This document shows, in pieces, positions 43,919 to 53,857 of a DNA stretch of 64,000 nucleotides. Below the pieces are notes generated by a model that searched no databases, was not told the origin of the DNA, and saw only the letters and a list, made by a program, of their open reading frames with translations. Source of the DNA: Dyadobacter sp. MSC1_007 (lineage in GTDB: Bacteria > Bacteroidota > Bacteroidia > Cytophagales > Spirosomataceae); assembly GCF_023667495.1 (NCBI RefSeq), contig NZ_JAMOZL010000008.1, positions 371,446 through 435,445 on the forward strand, read 5' to 3'. Numbering within the stretch: the first letter of the stretch is position 1; each line of letters opens with the position of its first letter. A program made the translations under genes and the position numbers.

Positions 43919-46036
43919 ATGGCTTTAATTAACAAAATCAGAGAAAAATCCGGGATAGCCGTCACGGTTATCGCTATCAGTTTAATTCTTTTTATGGTTG
44001 GAGGCGATTTGTTGGGGCCTAATTCCATGTTGGGGGGCGACAACAATCAGACCGTGGGTGAGATTGCCGGTAAAGAAATTAATATCAAAGATTTTCAAAG
44101 CCGGGTCGACGGGTTCCGTCAGAACTACGAGGCTCAATCGGGACGCAGCCTGGGAGAAAATGAACTTGCTTCATTGAGAGATCAGGCCTGGAACCAGTTT
44201 GTAGTGGATATTGCTTACAAAAAACAATATGACAAACTCGGACTGACCGTTACCGACGAAGAACTTTACGACATGGTTCAGGGCAATCACGTCAGCCCAT
44301 CGATTCTTCAGGCGTTTTCAGATCCTACCACCGGTCGTTTCGACAAGAATGCGGTAATCAATTATCTGAAAAACCTCAAAACACTTCCCTTGGAACAACA
44401 AAAATCATGGGAAAACTTTGAAAAGAGCCTTCGCGAAGAGCGCACACGTGCCAAGTATGAAAACCTGCTGAGGCTTTCAACTTACACTCCGAAAGCATTG
44501 GCTGAAAAAGAGCACATAGCACAGAATACCAAAGCCACATTGCGCTATCTGTATGTACCCTATTTCTCGGTTGTAGATACTACCATTAAAGTAACCGACG
44601 CGCAGCTTAGCGAATACCTTGCGGCTCACCGTAAAGAATATAAAGGAACAGATACCCGCTCGATCGAGTATGTAACATTCCCAGTACAGCCTGCAAAAGA
44701 CGACAGCGCTGCCCTTTACACCGAGATTAAAGAACTGGCTCGTGGCCTTGCTACTGCACAGAGCGACTCTGCATTCGCAGCTATGAACTCCGATATTCCC
44801 CTGCCAATCAACCAGTCGTACGCTACAATGACCGACCAGTTGAAAGAAGCAGTAAAAACATTCGTGCCGGGTGGCGTTTACGGCCCCTACCGCGAAGGAA
44901 ATACCTATTATATCTACAAATACGGCGGCACCAGAACAGACACTGTAGCATCTGCCAAAGCAAGCCACATTCTGATCCGTGCTGAAAACCAGTCGGATTC
45001 GGCTAAGACAGCGGCACGTGTGAAAGCAGAAGGCATTCTGGCGCAGATTAAGGCAGGTGCTAATTTCGAAGCACTGGCAGCAACATCTAGTGCAGATCCG
45101 GGATCGGCACAACGCGGCGGTGACCTGGGTTACTTCCAGAACAACGGTGCGATGGTGAAACCATTTGAAGAAGCTGTTTTCTCGGCAACAGCACCGGGTT
45201 TGATCCCAAGATTGGTAGAAAGCCAGTTCGGTTTCCATATTATTAAGGTTACTGCTCCAAAATCAAACACGCTTTACCGCATTGCAGCCATTGGCAAGAC
45301 AATCGCTCCGAGCCAGGCCACACGCGATGAGGCTTACCGTAAAGCGGATGAATTCGCAAACACGGTAAAAACCAAAGAGCAGTTTGAAGAAGCAGTTAAG
45401 AAAAACAAAGCGCTCGTGCTGGCCACAGCAAACCGCATTCCTGAGTCGGCAACCAATGTAAATGCGATCCAGAACGCAAGAGAGATCGTGAGATGGGCAT
45501 TCAACAAGGATACCGAGCCATCTAACGTATCACCGGTTTTTGAAACAGAAGAACAATATGTAGTGGCTGTATTGACTGGTAAATCGGATGCAAAAGACGT
45601 GAAGGTCGATGACTTCCGCGATGAGCTGACTACCAAAGTGCGCAACCAGATCAAAGCAGAACAAATCACAGCCAAGCTGAAAGGTGCAACCGGCAACCTC
45701 GAAGAAATCGCCAAGAAATATGGTGCAGGTGCATTGGTTGAGACTGCCAACGACATCTCACTGGCTACCGGCTTCCTCACCAGCGCAGGCTTCGATCCTA
45801 TCGCACTCGGCAAAGGATTTGGCTTGAAGGCAGGCCAGAAATCAGGTGTATTCACGGGCGAAAACGGCGTGTTCATTATGGAACTGGTTAACAAAACCGA
45901 GGCACCGAAAATCGCAGATTATACACAGTATAAGACTCAGCTTACCCAATCACTGGAAAGCCGTATGTCATACCTCGTAAATGAAGCGATCCGTGAGAAC
46001 GCCAAGATCGAGGACCACCGCGCCAAGTTCTTTTGA
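43919..46036 (+). CDS. ppiD: PpiD-like periplasmic peptidyl-prolyl isomerase/chaperone
   Basis: This 705-residue membrane-anchored periplasmic chaperone has a single N-terminal membrane helix (SGIAVTVIAISLILFMVGG), a SurA_N-type region (about 45-250), and a parvulin rotamase domain at about 345-455 (KASHILIRAE, ADPGSAQRGGDLGYF, FGFHIIKV). The last 250 residues are helical. It assists outer-membrane protein folding. A terminator follows it. Confidence 0.9.
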   Translation: MALINKIREKSGIAVTVIAISLILFMVGGDLLGPNSMLGGDNNQTVGEIAGKEINIKDFQSRVDGFRQNYEAQSGRSLGENELASLRDQAWNQFVVDIAYKKQYDKLGLTVTDEELYDMVQGNHVSPSILQAFSDPTTGRFDKNAVINYLKNLKTLPLEQQKSWENFEKSLREERTRAKYENLLRLSTYTPKALAEKEHIAQNTKATLRYLYVPYFSVVDTTIKVTDAQLSEYLAAHRKEYKGTDTRSIEYVTFPVQPAKDDSAALYTEIKELARGLATAQSDSAFAAMNSDIPLPINQSYATMTDQLKEAVKTFVPGGVYGPYREGNTYYIYKYGGTRTDTVASAKASHILIRAENQSDSAKTAARVKAEGILAQIKAGANFEALAATSSADPGSAQRGGDLGYFQNNGAMVKPFEEAVFSATAPGLIPRLVESQFGFHIIKVTAPKSNTLYRIAAIGKTIAPSQATRDEAYRKADEFANTVKTKEQFEEAVKKNKALVLATANRIPESATNVNAIQNAREIVRWAFNKDTEPSNVSPVFETEEQYVVAVLTGKSDAKDVKVDDFRDELTTKVRNQIKAEQITAKLKGATGNLEEIAKKYGAGALVETANDISLATGFLTSAGFDPIALGKGFGLKAGQKSGVFTGENGVFIMELVNKTEAPKIADYTQYKTQLTQSLESRMSYLVNEAIRENAKIEDHRAKFF

Positions 46037-46054
46037 GCATTCATAAAAAAAATT

Positions 46055-46095
46055 AAAAAAAGAGGAGCAGAAATTAATTCTGCTCCTCTTTTTTT
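46055..46095 (+). terminator. Rho-independent terminator of ppiD
   Basis: The 18-bp perfect arms 46055-46072 and 46078-46095 (core GAGGAGCAGAA/TTCTGCTCCTC) flank a 5-base loop. A-run and T-run are symmetrical, so it could act in both directions. Confidence 0.92.
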
Positions 46096-46174
46096 ATCTA
46101 CGCTGCAAATTTTTCAAAAAAAAGTAATAGTATTGCAGTATAAAATGTCAATCGTACACTTATTGATATTAAAC

Positions 46175-46209
46175 AAAAAAAAGGAAAAAGGAGGAGAGGG
46201 GAAAAAAAG
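46175..46209. other. 35-base homopurine tract upstream of xylA
   Basis: An uninterrupted A/G run (A8, GG, A5, GGAGGAGAGGGG, A7, G) lies 61 bases before the xylA ATG. It may act as a curved or triplex-prone element or as an upstream promoter part; none is proven. Confidence 0.6.
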
Positions 46210-46269
46210 TTATTCTCGTATGCTTCTATTTCATTCGTCTAGATTTTAAAAACGATTAACAACATCACA

Positions 46270-47598
46270 ATGAGCATTTTACTCGGAGAACAGGAGTACT
46301 TTAAAGGAATCGGAAAGATCGCATTCGAGGGCCCGGAAACAGATAACCCGCTGGCATACCGTTGGTATGATGAGAACCGCATTATCGCGGGCAAGAGCAT
46401 GAAAGAGCACCTTCGCTTTGCCGTTGCATATTGGCATACATTCTGCGGAGCTGGCCTCGATCCTTTCGGTGGCCCTACCCTGTTCTATCCATGGGACCAA
46501 AAGCCGGATGCAGTGGATCGTGCCAAAGACAAGGCCGATGCAGCATTTGAGCTGATCACCAAACTTGGTCTGCCTTATTACTGCTTCCACGACGTAGATG
46601 TGGTTGATTACGGCGACGACGTGCGTACCAACGAGAAACGTCTGCAAGCTTTGACAGAATACCTTGGACAAAAGCAAAAAGCATCAGGAGTAAAATTACT
46701 TTGGGGAACAGCTAACCTGTTTGGCCACCACCGTTACATGAACGGCGCATCTACCAACCCTGACTTCGACGTGGTTGCACATGCTGGCGCACAAGTAAAA
46801 ATGGCGCTGGACGCAACGATCGCATTGGGCGGAGAGAATTACGTTTTCTGGGGCGGTCGTGAAGGTTATATGACCCTTTTGAACACCGATATGAAACGTG
46901 AGCAGGAGCATTTCGCGCAAATGTTGAAAATATCTGTTGCTTATGCCCGTGCAAACGGCTTCAAAGGCAAATTCTTCATCGAACCTAAGCCATGCGAGCC
47001 AACCAAGCATCAATATGACTACGACGCGGCAACCGTTATCGGTTTCCTTCGCCAGCATGACCTGCTTGCTGATTTCGCATTGAACCTCGAAGTGAACCAC
47101 GCTACATTGGCTGGCCATACATTCGAGCATGAGTTGCAGGTTGCAGCGGATGCCGGTATCCTGGGATCGATCGACGCTAACCGCGGTGATTACCAGAATG
47201 GATGGGATACCGACCAGTTCCCGAACGACGTAGCAGAATGGACCCGCGCGTTGATCGTGATCCTGAATGCAGGCGGTCTGCAAGGTGGTGGTATCAATTT
47301 CGATGCAAAACGTCGTCGTAATTCAACCGATGTGGAAGATGTATTCCACGCACATATCGGTGGTATCGACACTGTTGCGCGTGCATTGGTCATTGCTGAC
47401 AAGATCATCCAGAACGGTGAATATGACAAGATCCGCAAAAACCGTTACGCGAGCTTCGACAGCGGTAAAGGTGCAGATTTTGAAAAAGGTGCATTGAAAC
47501 TGGAAGACCTGTTCGACCTGGCAGCTGCCAACGGTGAACCAGCTACGACTTCCGGCAAGCAGGAATACCTGGAAAACCTGATCAACCGTTTCCTTTAA
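46270..47598 (+). CDS. xylA: Xylose isomerase
   Basis: Metal-dependent TIM-barrel enzyme of 442 residues, converting D-xylose to D-xylulose (also glucose/fructose). The family motifs are clear: YCFHDVDVVDYG with the catalytic His, FWGGREGY, IEPKPCEPTKHQYDYDAAT with the metal-binding Glu, LEVNHATLAGHTFEHEL and GSIDANRGDYQNGWDTDQFP. The size matches class II enzymes. No xylulokinase, transporter or regulator lies beside it. Confidence 0.96.
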   Translation: MSILLGEQEYFKGIGKIAFEGPETDNPLAYRWYDENRIIAGKSMKEHLRFAVAYWHTFCGAGLDPFGGPTLFYPWDQKPDAVDRAKDKADAAFELITKLGLPYYCFHDVDVVDYGDDVRTNEKRLQALTEYLGQKQKASGVKLLWGTANLFGHHRYMNGASTNPDFDVVAHAGAQVKMALDATIALGGENYVFWGGREGYMTLLNTDMKREQEHFAQMLKISVAYARANGFKGKFFIEPKPCEPTKHQYDYDAATVIGFLRQHDLLADFALNLEVNHATLAGHTFEHELQVAADAGILGSIDANRGDYQNGWDTDQFPNDVAEWTRALIVILNAGGLQGGGINFDAKRRRNSTDVEDVFHAHIGGIDTVARALVIADKIIQNGEYDKIRKNRYASFDSGKGADFEKGALKLEDLFDLAAANGEPATTSGKQEYLENLINRFL

Positions 47599-47630
47599 TC
47601 AGGACCCAATATTACCTCAATATTAATTTA

Positions 47631-47664
47631 TCAAAAGCCATTGATGCATTTCAATGGCTTTTGA
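47631..47664 (+). terminator. Terminator of xylA
   Basis: A perfect 14-bp stem (arms 47631-47644 and 47651-47664) with a 6-base loop lies 32 bases after the stop. The T-run is short (CTTTTGATATTTA). Confidence 0.75.
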
Positions 47665-47704
47665 TATTTAAAACGGTTTCATTGTCTCAGGTGCCGTAAC
47701 TTGC

Positions 47705-49411
47705 ATGAAATTAAACCGTGCGCCTCCCGCCATGCATACCGGTCGCGTCGACAACCGCCCAGCCCTTCCGTTACTTCTTACCACATGCTGGTTGGCAATG
47801 CTGTTCCTTTTGCCTTTCGAAACAATGGCTCAGTCGGAAAGCCGTCAGGAGGAACCTTCCGAAACTTCTGTGAAAGACCTCGTCAACAGTCTCCGCGCTC
47901 CCGATGTTCAACTTCTGAAACTGAAAGAAAACTACAACCGGGCTTTGCGTGAAAACCGCGACGCAGACGCTGCTGCTCATTTACAGCAAATCGGCCAGTT
48001 GCTGTTTATATCTGCACATTACCCTCAGTCTCTGGACTATTTGCTCAAAGCAGAAAAACTGCTGCGTACGGCAGATCAAAAACAAATGCTCGCAGGCAAC
48101 CTCGGCCTGTTGGGTGAACTGTATTACCGTACCCGCCGCCCTCAGCTTGCTCGAAAACAATATGACGAGGCGCTAGGCATTTATCAAACCCTGAAACTCG
48201 AATCAGGAAAAGCGGAAATTTACGGCAGGATCGGACATTTATATGAAAAACGCCAGCTTTACGACAGCGCTTTTTACTTCCAGCGCAAGGCGTTGACATC
48301 CTATCAGCTGGATCATCACATTGAAGGAGCTGCCAAGATTTATGAAAATATCGGCAGCATTTATGAAGACCTCGAAAGGTATGACTCTGCCTTTTTCTAC
48401 TTCAACAAAGCTTACACGCTCAACAAGCAAAAAGGCAATGCACGGGCTCAGGTAGAAGTCGTAAACAATTTGGGTGATGTCCTGAGAAAAACAGGCAGGT
48501 TCCGCGAAGGGCTTGCATATAGTTTTCAAACCCTCGAACTGGCCAAAACCAATGGAGAACGCTACCAGGTTTCGAGCGCCTATAATGATATTGCCAAAGC
48601 GTACAACCTGCTCAATAAAAACGACAGTGCCGTTTATTACCTCACATTAAGCCGGAACCAGCTGAACGACATTTATTCCGAAGAAAGCAACAAGCAACTC
48701 GCCCTTCTGCAAACCCTTTATGAAATTGAAAAGAAGGATAATGAGATTGAGAAACTGACGCAGGCACGAAAAACCGATACGCTCATTTCGATAGCGACGG
48801 GGGTGGTCATCGTTTTAATTATCCTTATAGCTGCATTAATTATCAGTCGGCAACGCCTCAAACTGAAAAATGAGCAGAAACTGCGCGCCCAGCATAAGCA
48901 GGTTTATGAAACACAAAACCAGCTGATGGAGGTGGAACTGAGGAACAAAAACCTTGAAGAAGACAACCTGAAACAACAGCTTGAAACTAAAACCCAGGAG
49001 CTGAGCAGCTATACGCTGCACGTGATCCGTAAAAATCAGTTGCTGGAAGATCTTCGCGCCAAACTGGAAATGATGGTGAAAGACGACAAGCGTGATCAGC
49101 GGAAGCAGATTAAGCAACTGGCGGAGCAAATCAGTGAGGGATTGCAGGACGACCAGCATTGGGAGGAATTCCGCGGGATCTTCGAGCAGGTACATCAATC
49201 CTTTTTCGACCGTTTGCAACAACAAACCGGCCCTCTTACTGCCAACGACCTCCGGCTGATAGCGCTGATCAAAATGAACCTTACTTCCACGGATATTGCA
49301 ACGCTGCTGGGCATTTCGCAGGATAGTCTCAGGGTGATCAGGCATCGTCTCCGGAAAAAGCTTAACCTCACTGCGGGCGACAACCTCTCGGCCTATATCC
49401 AGTCCATTTAA
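47705..49411 (+). CDS. TPR-containing membrane sensor with C-terminal HTH
   Basis: This 568-residue regulator has a signal peptide/anchor (LPLLLTTCWLAMLFLLPF), then about five TPR repeats (about 80-350, e.g. AKIYENIGSIYEDLERYDSAFFYFNKAYTL), a membrane helix near 360-380 (IATGVVIVLIILIAALIIS), a coiled coil (about 385-500) and a LuxR-like HTH at the C-terminus (NLTSTDIATLLGISQDSLRVIRHRLRKKL). The layout, periplasmic TPR sensor to cytoplasmic HTH, is common in Bacteroidota. It lies upstream of the phytate locus and may control it; this is inferred. Confidence 0.82.
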   Translation: MKLNRAPPAMHTGRVDNRPALPLLLTTCWLAMLFLLPFETMAQSESRQEEPSETSVKDLVNSLRAPDVQLLKLKENYNRALRENRDADAAAHLQQIGQLLFISAHYPQSLDYLLKAEKLLRTADQKQMLAGNLGLLGELYYRTRRPQLARKQYDEALGIYQTLKLESGKAEIYGRIGHLYEKRQLYDSAFYFQRKALTSYQLDHHIEGAAKIYENIGSIYEDLERYDSAFFYFNKAYTLNKQKGNARAQVEVVNNLGDVLRKTGRFREGLAYSFQTLELAKTNGERYQVSSAYNDIAKAYNLLNKNDSAVYYLTLSRNQLNDIYSEESNKQLALLQTLYEIEKKDNEIEKLTQARKTDTLISIATGVVIVLIILIAALIISRQRLKLKNEQKLRAQHKQVYETQNQLMEVELRNKNLEEDNLKQQLETKTQELSSYTLHVIRKNQLLEDLRAKLEMMVKDDKRDQRKQIKQLAEQISEGLQDDQHWEEFRGIFEQVHQSFFDRLQQQTGPLTANDLRLIALIKMNLTSTDIATLLGISQDSLRVIRHRLRKKLNLTAGDNLSAYIQSI

Positions 49412-49658
49412 CGTGTTAACGGTTTCTTAATACTGCCATAACACAAAGATAATGGCTAACAAAGACCCTGTAAGCTATTAATATTCAATTCATTAAATAC
49501 AAAAATAAATGTCTGTTGCCTTGATGTAACGGTCAAAAATCGCCTGTTGCTATTTTGTTAACGGGGCCTATTTGGTTCACTCACTCCGGTCTTCCCACAT
49601 TCGTATCGCCATTCAGAGCGGAAACCAAATTCCGCAGAATTGAATGGATCCAGATGCG

Positions 49659-52415
49659 ATGAACCGTAAACTTTACCTATACATTCTTCTCCTTCTTTGT
49701 CTATCCGGCACATTATCTGCGGGTACATTAAAAGGAAAACTGTTTGAAGCCGCCACCGGCGAGCCGGCCCTTGGCGTGGTGATCAGGATCGAAGGCACCA
49801 ATATCCATGACATATCAGGGCTGGATGGCTCATTTTCGATCAATAATCTTCAAAAAGGTTCATACCGGCTTAGTATCAGCCATATTTCTTATACATCAAT
49901 TCAAAAAGAATTCTCAATTGACGGTAATGAGACTGTGCGACTGGAACTGAAACTGGAAGCCGCAAGCCTCAGCCTCGACGAAATTGCCGTTACCGCCAAA
50001 CGCGACGGGTCCAGTGACCACACGGCCCGGCAGATGGAACGCAATGCAAGCCAGGTAATGAATATCGTTTCGGGCAAAACCATCCAGATTTCGCCCGACC
50101 TGACAGTCGCTAATGTCATCCAACGCATTTCGGGTGTTTCGATCGAACGGAACAGCAATGGCGATGGGCAATATGCCATCCTCCGCGGCATGGATAAACG
50201 GTACAATTACACGCTCGTAAATGGCGCCAAAATTCCCAGTCCCGACAACAAATACCGCTACGTTCCACTCGATATCTTCCCTTCCGACCTGCTCGAAAGG
50301 CTTGAAGTGTACAAAGCACTGACGCCATCTATGGAAGGTGATGCCATCGGCGGTGCCGTGAATATGGTCATGAAAGATGCGCCGGATAAATTCACTTTTT
50401 CTGCCAATGTCTCAACCGGCTATAACGAGCTGTTTATGGAGCGGAAATTCATAAGCTATGATTTTAAGGGTGTGCGGGAAAAATCCCCTTATGAAAGAAA
50501 CGGAAACCAATATAATGCCCTACCGGCGGATTTTTCGAAAGCCCCGGTCAACTACTCTTCCAAATCTCCCCTACCCAACTTGCTGGGCAGTGTCGCAATA
50601 GGAAACAGATTTTTGCATGATAGACTAGGCATTTTACTTGCCGGCAGCTATCAGAATACCTACCGGGGCAGCAACAGCCTTTTTTTCAACTCCGAAACCG
50701 TGGACACGCTTCGGGGCGAAACGCTAACTAGAATGAGCGAACGGCAGTATTCGGAACAGCAAACACGTTACGGTCTGCATTCCAAGATTGATTTCAGGAT
50801 CAATGACAAGCATAAAATCCAGTTTTACAATGCACTGATGAGCCTTACTAATATACAAGTAAGGGATTCGAAATCAACTCAGTTGACAATCGGAGGCTAC
50901 GATCCTGAACTTGGAAATGCCACATTGAGCTACTCCACGCGTTCCAGGCTGACCAGGCAGCAGATCCTGAACAGCACCTTGCAGGGCAAGCACCAGCTTT
51001 CCGACCGGTTTGCATTGCAATGGTCTGCCGTTTATTCCAAAGCAACTAACAAAGTCCCCGATAATGTGACGGTGCCGCTGGCCGGTATCAGGGAAAATTT
51101 TCAGGAAAGAAAAACGACTGTCGATGACGCTTCACGCAGATGGGAACATAACTCTGACCGCGACCTTTCCGCTTATCTTAATGCAACTTATAACATGACT
51201 ATCGGCGGTGCACAAGTTGAATGGACTGCTGGCGGCTTGTTTCGTGATAAGTCCCGTTCGAACTTTTATAACAATTATCAACTCCGGCCCGCCGACCCAT
51301 TTGCCGAATATGGAAAGGATTTTACGGATTATACGACCATTAAATGGGCCATCCAGAACCCGCGCGGCTCGGTAGCCAGTGCGTTGAATTATGATGCTAC
51401 CGAACAGATCAAAGCCGGTTTTATTCAGTTTAAAGCCGAAACCAGAAATGCGGAAATTCTTGGCGGCGTTCGTGCAGAAGCTACCAATCAGGGTTATTCC
51501 ATGCTCTTTCCGATCGGTGAAGACCGGCCAAACGGAAAGCAGGTTTACACGGATTTTCTTCCGAGCGTGCATTTCAAATATAAGCCTGAGGAAAATATTA
51601 ACCTTCGCGCTTCCTATTTCCGGTCGATCAACCGACCTGGCTTTTTCGAAATCGTCCCCTATCGCATTGTACAGGAAGAATACCAGGAACGCGGAAATCC
51701 GGAGCTGAAAAGGGCTATCGCGGATAATATCGATCTCCGTTATGAAATATTTCCAAAAGCCTCGGAACAGTTTATGGTAGGCGCGTTTTTCAAAAATATC
51801 AAAAACCCGATTGAATACACGCTCCAACGCGACGCTATCCGGGGACAGGATATTTACTACTCGCCCGGCAACTTCGGCAATGCGAAAAATTATGGTTTGG
51901 AACTCGATTATATCAAATATGTCAAACAGTTCGGCATCAAAGCCAATTATACCTACACGCATTCCCGCATTACAACGCCCAAATCCAGGCGCATACGGAA
52001 TGAAAGCGGTGATTTGCAGACGATCAATGTTGAACAATCCCGCCCATTGTACGGACAGTCGGCGCACGTGGCCAACCTTTCAGTTTTATACAAAAACCAG
52101 AACAACGGCATCGATGCCCAACTGGCTGGCGGCTACACCGGCGACCGGATCAATACAGTTTCACAATTTGTGGATAACGACCTGTGGCAAAAAGGCTTCG
52201 TTCAGATGGATGCTTCATTTGAAAAGACTTTTACAAACGGCCTAGGCATCTTCCTGAAAGCCAATAATCTCCTGAACACGCCGATGGAGGTGTATATGAA
52301 AAATACCAGTGAAGCCAATGTCGGCATTCCGCACCAGGATCTGGCCGACAAGACCCTTATCCGCCGCGACCGTTACCAACGCTCCTATTTACTCGGCGTC
52401 CGATACAAGTTTTAA
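49659..52415 (+). CDS. TonB-dependent receptor of the phytase locus
   Basis: This 918-residue receptor starts from the ATG at 49659 (MNRKLYLYILLLLCLSG); the ATG at 49644 adds five residues. It has a carboxypeptidase-like domain (about 25-105, GEPALGVVIRIEGTN), a plug with VIQRISGVSIERNSNGDGQYAILRGMDKRYNYTLVNGAKIPSP (the TonB-receptor type with a YNYTLVNG plug loop), and a barrel ending RYKF. It is followed by a beta-helix lipoprotein and a phytase, so it probably takes up a phosphorylated inositol or related compound. It is not of the SusC type. Confidence 0.88.
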   Translation: MNRKLYLYILLLLCLSGTLSAGTLKGKLFEAATGEPALGVVIRIEGTNIHDISGLDGSFSINNLQKGSYRLSISHISYTSIQKEFSIDGNETVRLELKLEAASLSLDEIAVTAKRDGSSDHTARQMERNASQVMNIVSGKTIQISPDLTVANVIQRISGVSIERNSNGDGQYAILRGMDKRYNYTLVNGAKIPSPDNKYRYVPLDIFPSDLLERLEVYKALTPSMEGDAIGGAVNMVMKDAPDKFTFSANVSTGYNELFMERKFISYDFKGVREKSPYERNGNQYNALPADFSKAPVNYSSKSPLPNLLGSVAIGNRFLHDRLGILLAGSYQNTYRGSNSLFFNSETVDTLRGETLTRMSERQYSEQQTRYGLHSKIDFRINDKHKIQFYNALMSLTNIQVRDSKSTQLTIGGYDPELGNATLSYSTRSRLTRQQILNSTLQGKHQLSDRFALQWSAVYSKATNKVPDNVTVPLAGIRENFQERKTTVDDASRRWEHNSDRDLSAYLNATYNMTIGGAQVEWTAGGLFRDKSRSNFYNNYQLRPADPFAEYGKDFTDYTTIKWAIQNPRGSVASALNYDATEQIKAGFIQFKAETRNAEILGGVRAEATNQGYSMLFPIGEDRPNGKQVYTDFLPSVHFKYKPEENINLRASYFRSINRPGFFEIVPYRIVQEEYQERGNPELKRAIADNIDLRYEIFPKASEQFMVGAFFKNIKNPIEYTLQRDAIRGQDIYYSPGNFGNAKNYGLELDYIKYVKQFGIKANYTYTHSRITTPKSRRIRNESGDLQTINVEQSRPLYGQSAHVANLSVLYKNQNNGIDAQLAGGYTGDRINTVSQFVDNDLWQKGFVQMDASFEKTFTNGLGIFLKANNLLNTPMEVYMKNTSEANVGIPHQDLADKTLIRRDRYQRSYLLGVRYKF

Positions 52416-52437
52416 TTTATCATCAATTTGTAATCTT

Positions 52438-53715
52438 ATGAACAACTCGAAAATGAAACACTTATTTATTCTCTCCACGCTGGCGGCATTCGTGCTCACA
52501 GGATGCAGTGACGACAATTCCGAGCCGACTCCGGTCGACAACAAGCCTGTTGAACAAAGCGTAGCCGGTGAAGTTTCCGGCACCTGGACCAAAGGCGGCA
52601 TTTATACGGTTACGGGCCATATTCAGATTCCGGAAGGGAAATCACTGACGATCGAGGAAGGTGTAACTGTGCTTTTCAATGATTCGGTAGTTAAACCGGA
52701 AGTGGTTGTGAAAGGTAACCTGTACAGTCTGGGAACCGCTGCTGCTCCTGTCAAATTCACTGTGCCGGATGCGTGGAAAACTCCCGGCAACCAGTTTGGC
52801 AACCTCTGGGGCGGGCTGATCGCCGGACCTAACTCTGCTGAGTTTGTATTGAGCAATACCATTCTCGAATACGGCGGCGCTGTGACGACCGAAGAATCGC
52901 CCTCGGTGAAAGCCGGATTGTACAAAGCAGAAGCGGGTGAACACGTTCCGGTCGTTTACTACCCTAATGTGAATGGCAAGCTGATCGTTCTGAACAGCAC
53001 GATCCGCAATTTCAACGAAGATGGTTTTTACATTGAAGGCGGTAAAGTGATCGTCGCTAACAATGTCTTCTATACAACCGGCGTTTCCGGCGGCGACGCG
53101 ATCAATATCAAGTCGGGTGTTCAGGCCGACGTTGCTTTCAACCTCGTTTACAGTCCTAATACCAATGCATTAAAATTATCGAATAGCGGCGACCGCACAC
53201 CGCAGGCTTACATTGTGGGCTATAACAACACGATTATCAATGCAGGTTGGAGACGACCGACGACCAAAGGTGGCTCAATATGGCTTGAAAAGGGTGTACG
53301 GGCAGATTTGTATAATAATTTGCTGGCTAACGACCGTTTTGGCATTAAAAAAGAGGACGTGGACAAATCGGTTGACGACCGTTCTGTGATCGCTACAACG
53401 CTTTACTACGGTGCTACCGAAGACGCTGTGAAGCAATTCCAGCCTTCTGTCGAAATCCTGAAAGGTACTGGTGACCTGATCTCCACCAAAGTAGGCGACA
53501 ATGACCCTAAATTTGTCAATTACCCGCTTACTACCGACAATAAAAATGCCACTTTCAACACCAGCTGGGACTTCCATGTTCAGGCGGGTTCACCTGCATT
53601 GGACAAAGGCAAAACCGACTTCACCCGTCTGTATGCAGACGGCCTCGTCGTGAATGGTGTTACCTACAAATCCCCTGCCCCTGCCAATTACATCGGCGCA
53701 TTTGGTACAAAATAA
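52438..53715 (+). CDS. Beta-helix lipoprotein of the phytase locus
   Basis: This 425-residue predicted lipoprotein starts from the ATG at 52438 (lipobox LTGC, Cys23); the upstream extension runs into the receptor gene. The body is a run of parallel beta-helix coils (ITVTGHIQIPEGKSLTIEEGVTV-like rungs, then YIEGGKVIVANNVFYTTG, GVQADVAFNLVYSP, VGYNNTIINAG). It lies 22 bases after the receptor. It may bind or present substrate to the receptor; a parallel beta-helix enzyme role is also possible, but no catalytic motif is evident. Confidence 0.75.
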   Translation: MNNSKMKHLFILSTLAAFVLTGCSDDNSEPTPVDNKPVEQSVAGEVSGTWTKGGIYTVTGHIQIPEGKSLTIEEGVTVLFNDSVVKPEVVVKGNLYSLGTAAAPVKFTVPDAWKTPGNQFGNLWGGLIAGPNSAEFVLSNTILEYGGAVTTEESPSVKAGLYKAEAGEHVPVVYYPNVNGKLIVLNSTIRNFNEDGFYIEGGKVIVANNVFYTTGVSGGDAINIKSGVQADVAFNLVYSPNTNALKLSNSGDRTPQAYIVGYNNTIINAGWRRPTTKGGSIWLEKGVRADLYNNLLANDRFGIKKEDVDKSVDDRSVIATTLYYGATEDAVKQFQPSVEILKGTGDLISTKVGDNDPKFVNYPLTTDNKNATFNTSWDFHVQAGSPALDKGKTDFTRLYADGLVVNGVTYKSPAPANYIGAFGTK

Positions 53716-53750
53716 TTTCTTCACATTTATGTACCAGGCGAGACGCTACT

Positions 53751-53818
53751 GTCAGCCTGAGCGCAGTCGAAGGCCATTTGCGTGATGCAAATCATGTTTC
53801 GACTGCGCTCAACATGAC
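53751..53818. repeat. Hairpin of a Bacteroidota intergenic repeat
   Basis: Two 21-base arms (53751-53771 and 53798-53818) share a perfect 14-bp core TGAGCGCAGTCGAA, with an inner ATTTGC/GCAAAT stem. The unit resembles a dispersed TGAGCGCAGTCGA-type palindrome that I recall seeing in many genomes of this phylum. It lies between the lipoprotein and phytase genes. Confidence 0.8.
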
Positions 53819-53857
53819 ATTCCGGACTCCAGTACAGCTTACATCATTCGAACACCA

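Noticed and set aside
51132..52067. 311-codon open frame antisense to the phytase-locus TonB receptor
   Set aside because: It is a shadow of the receptor barrel; no domain or start context supports it.
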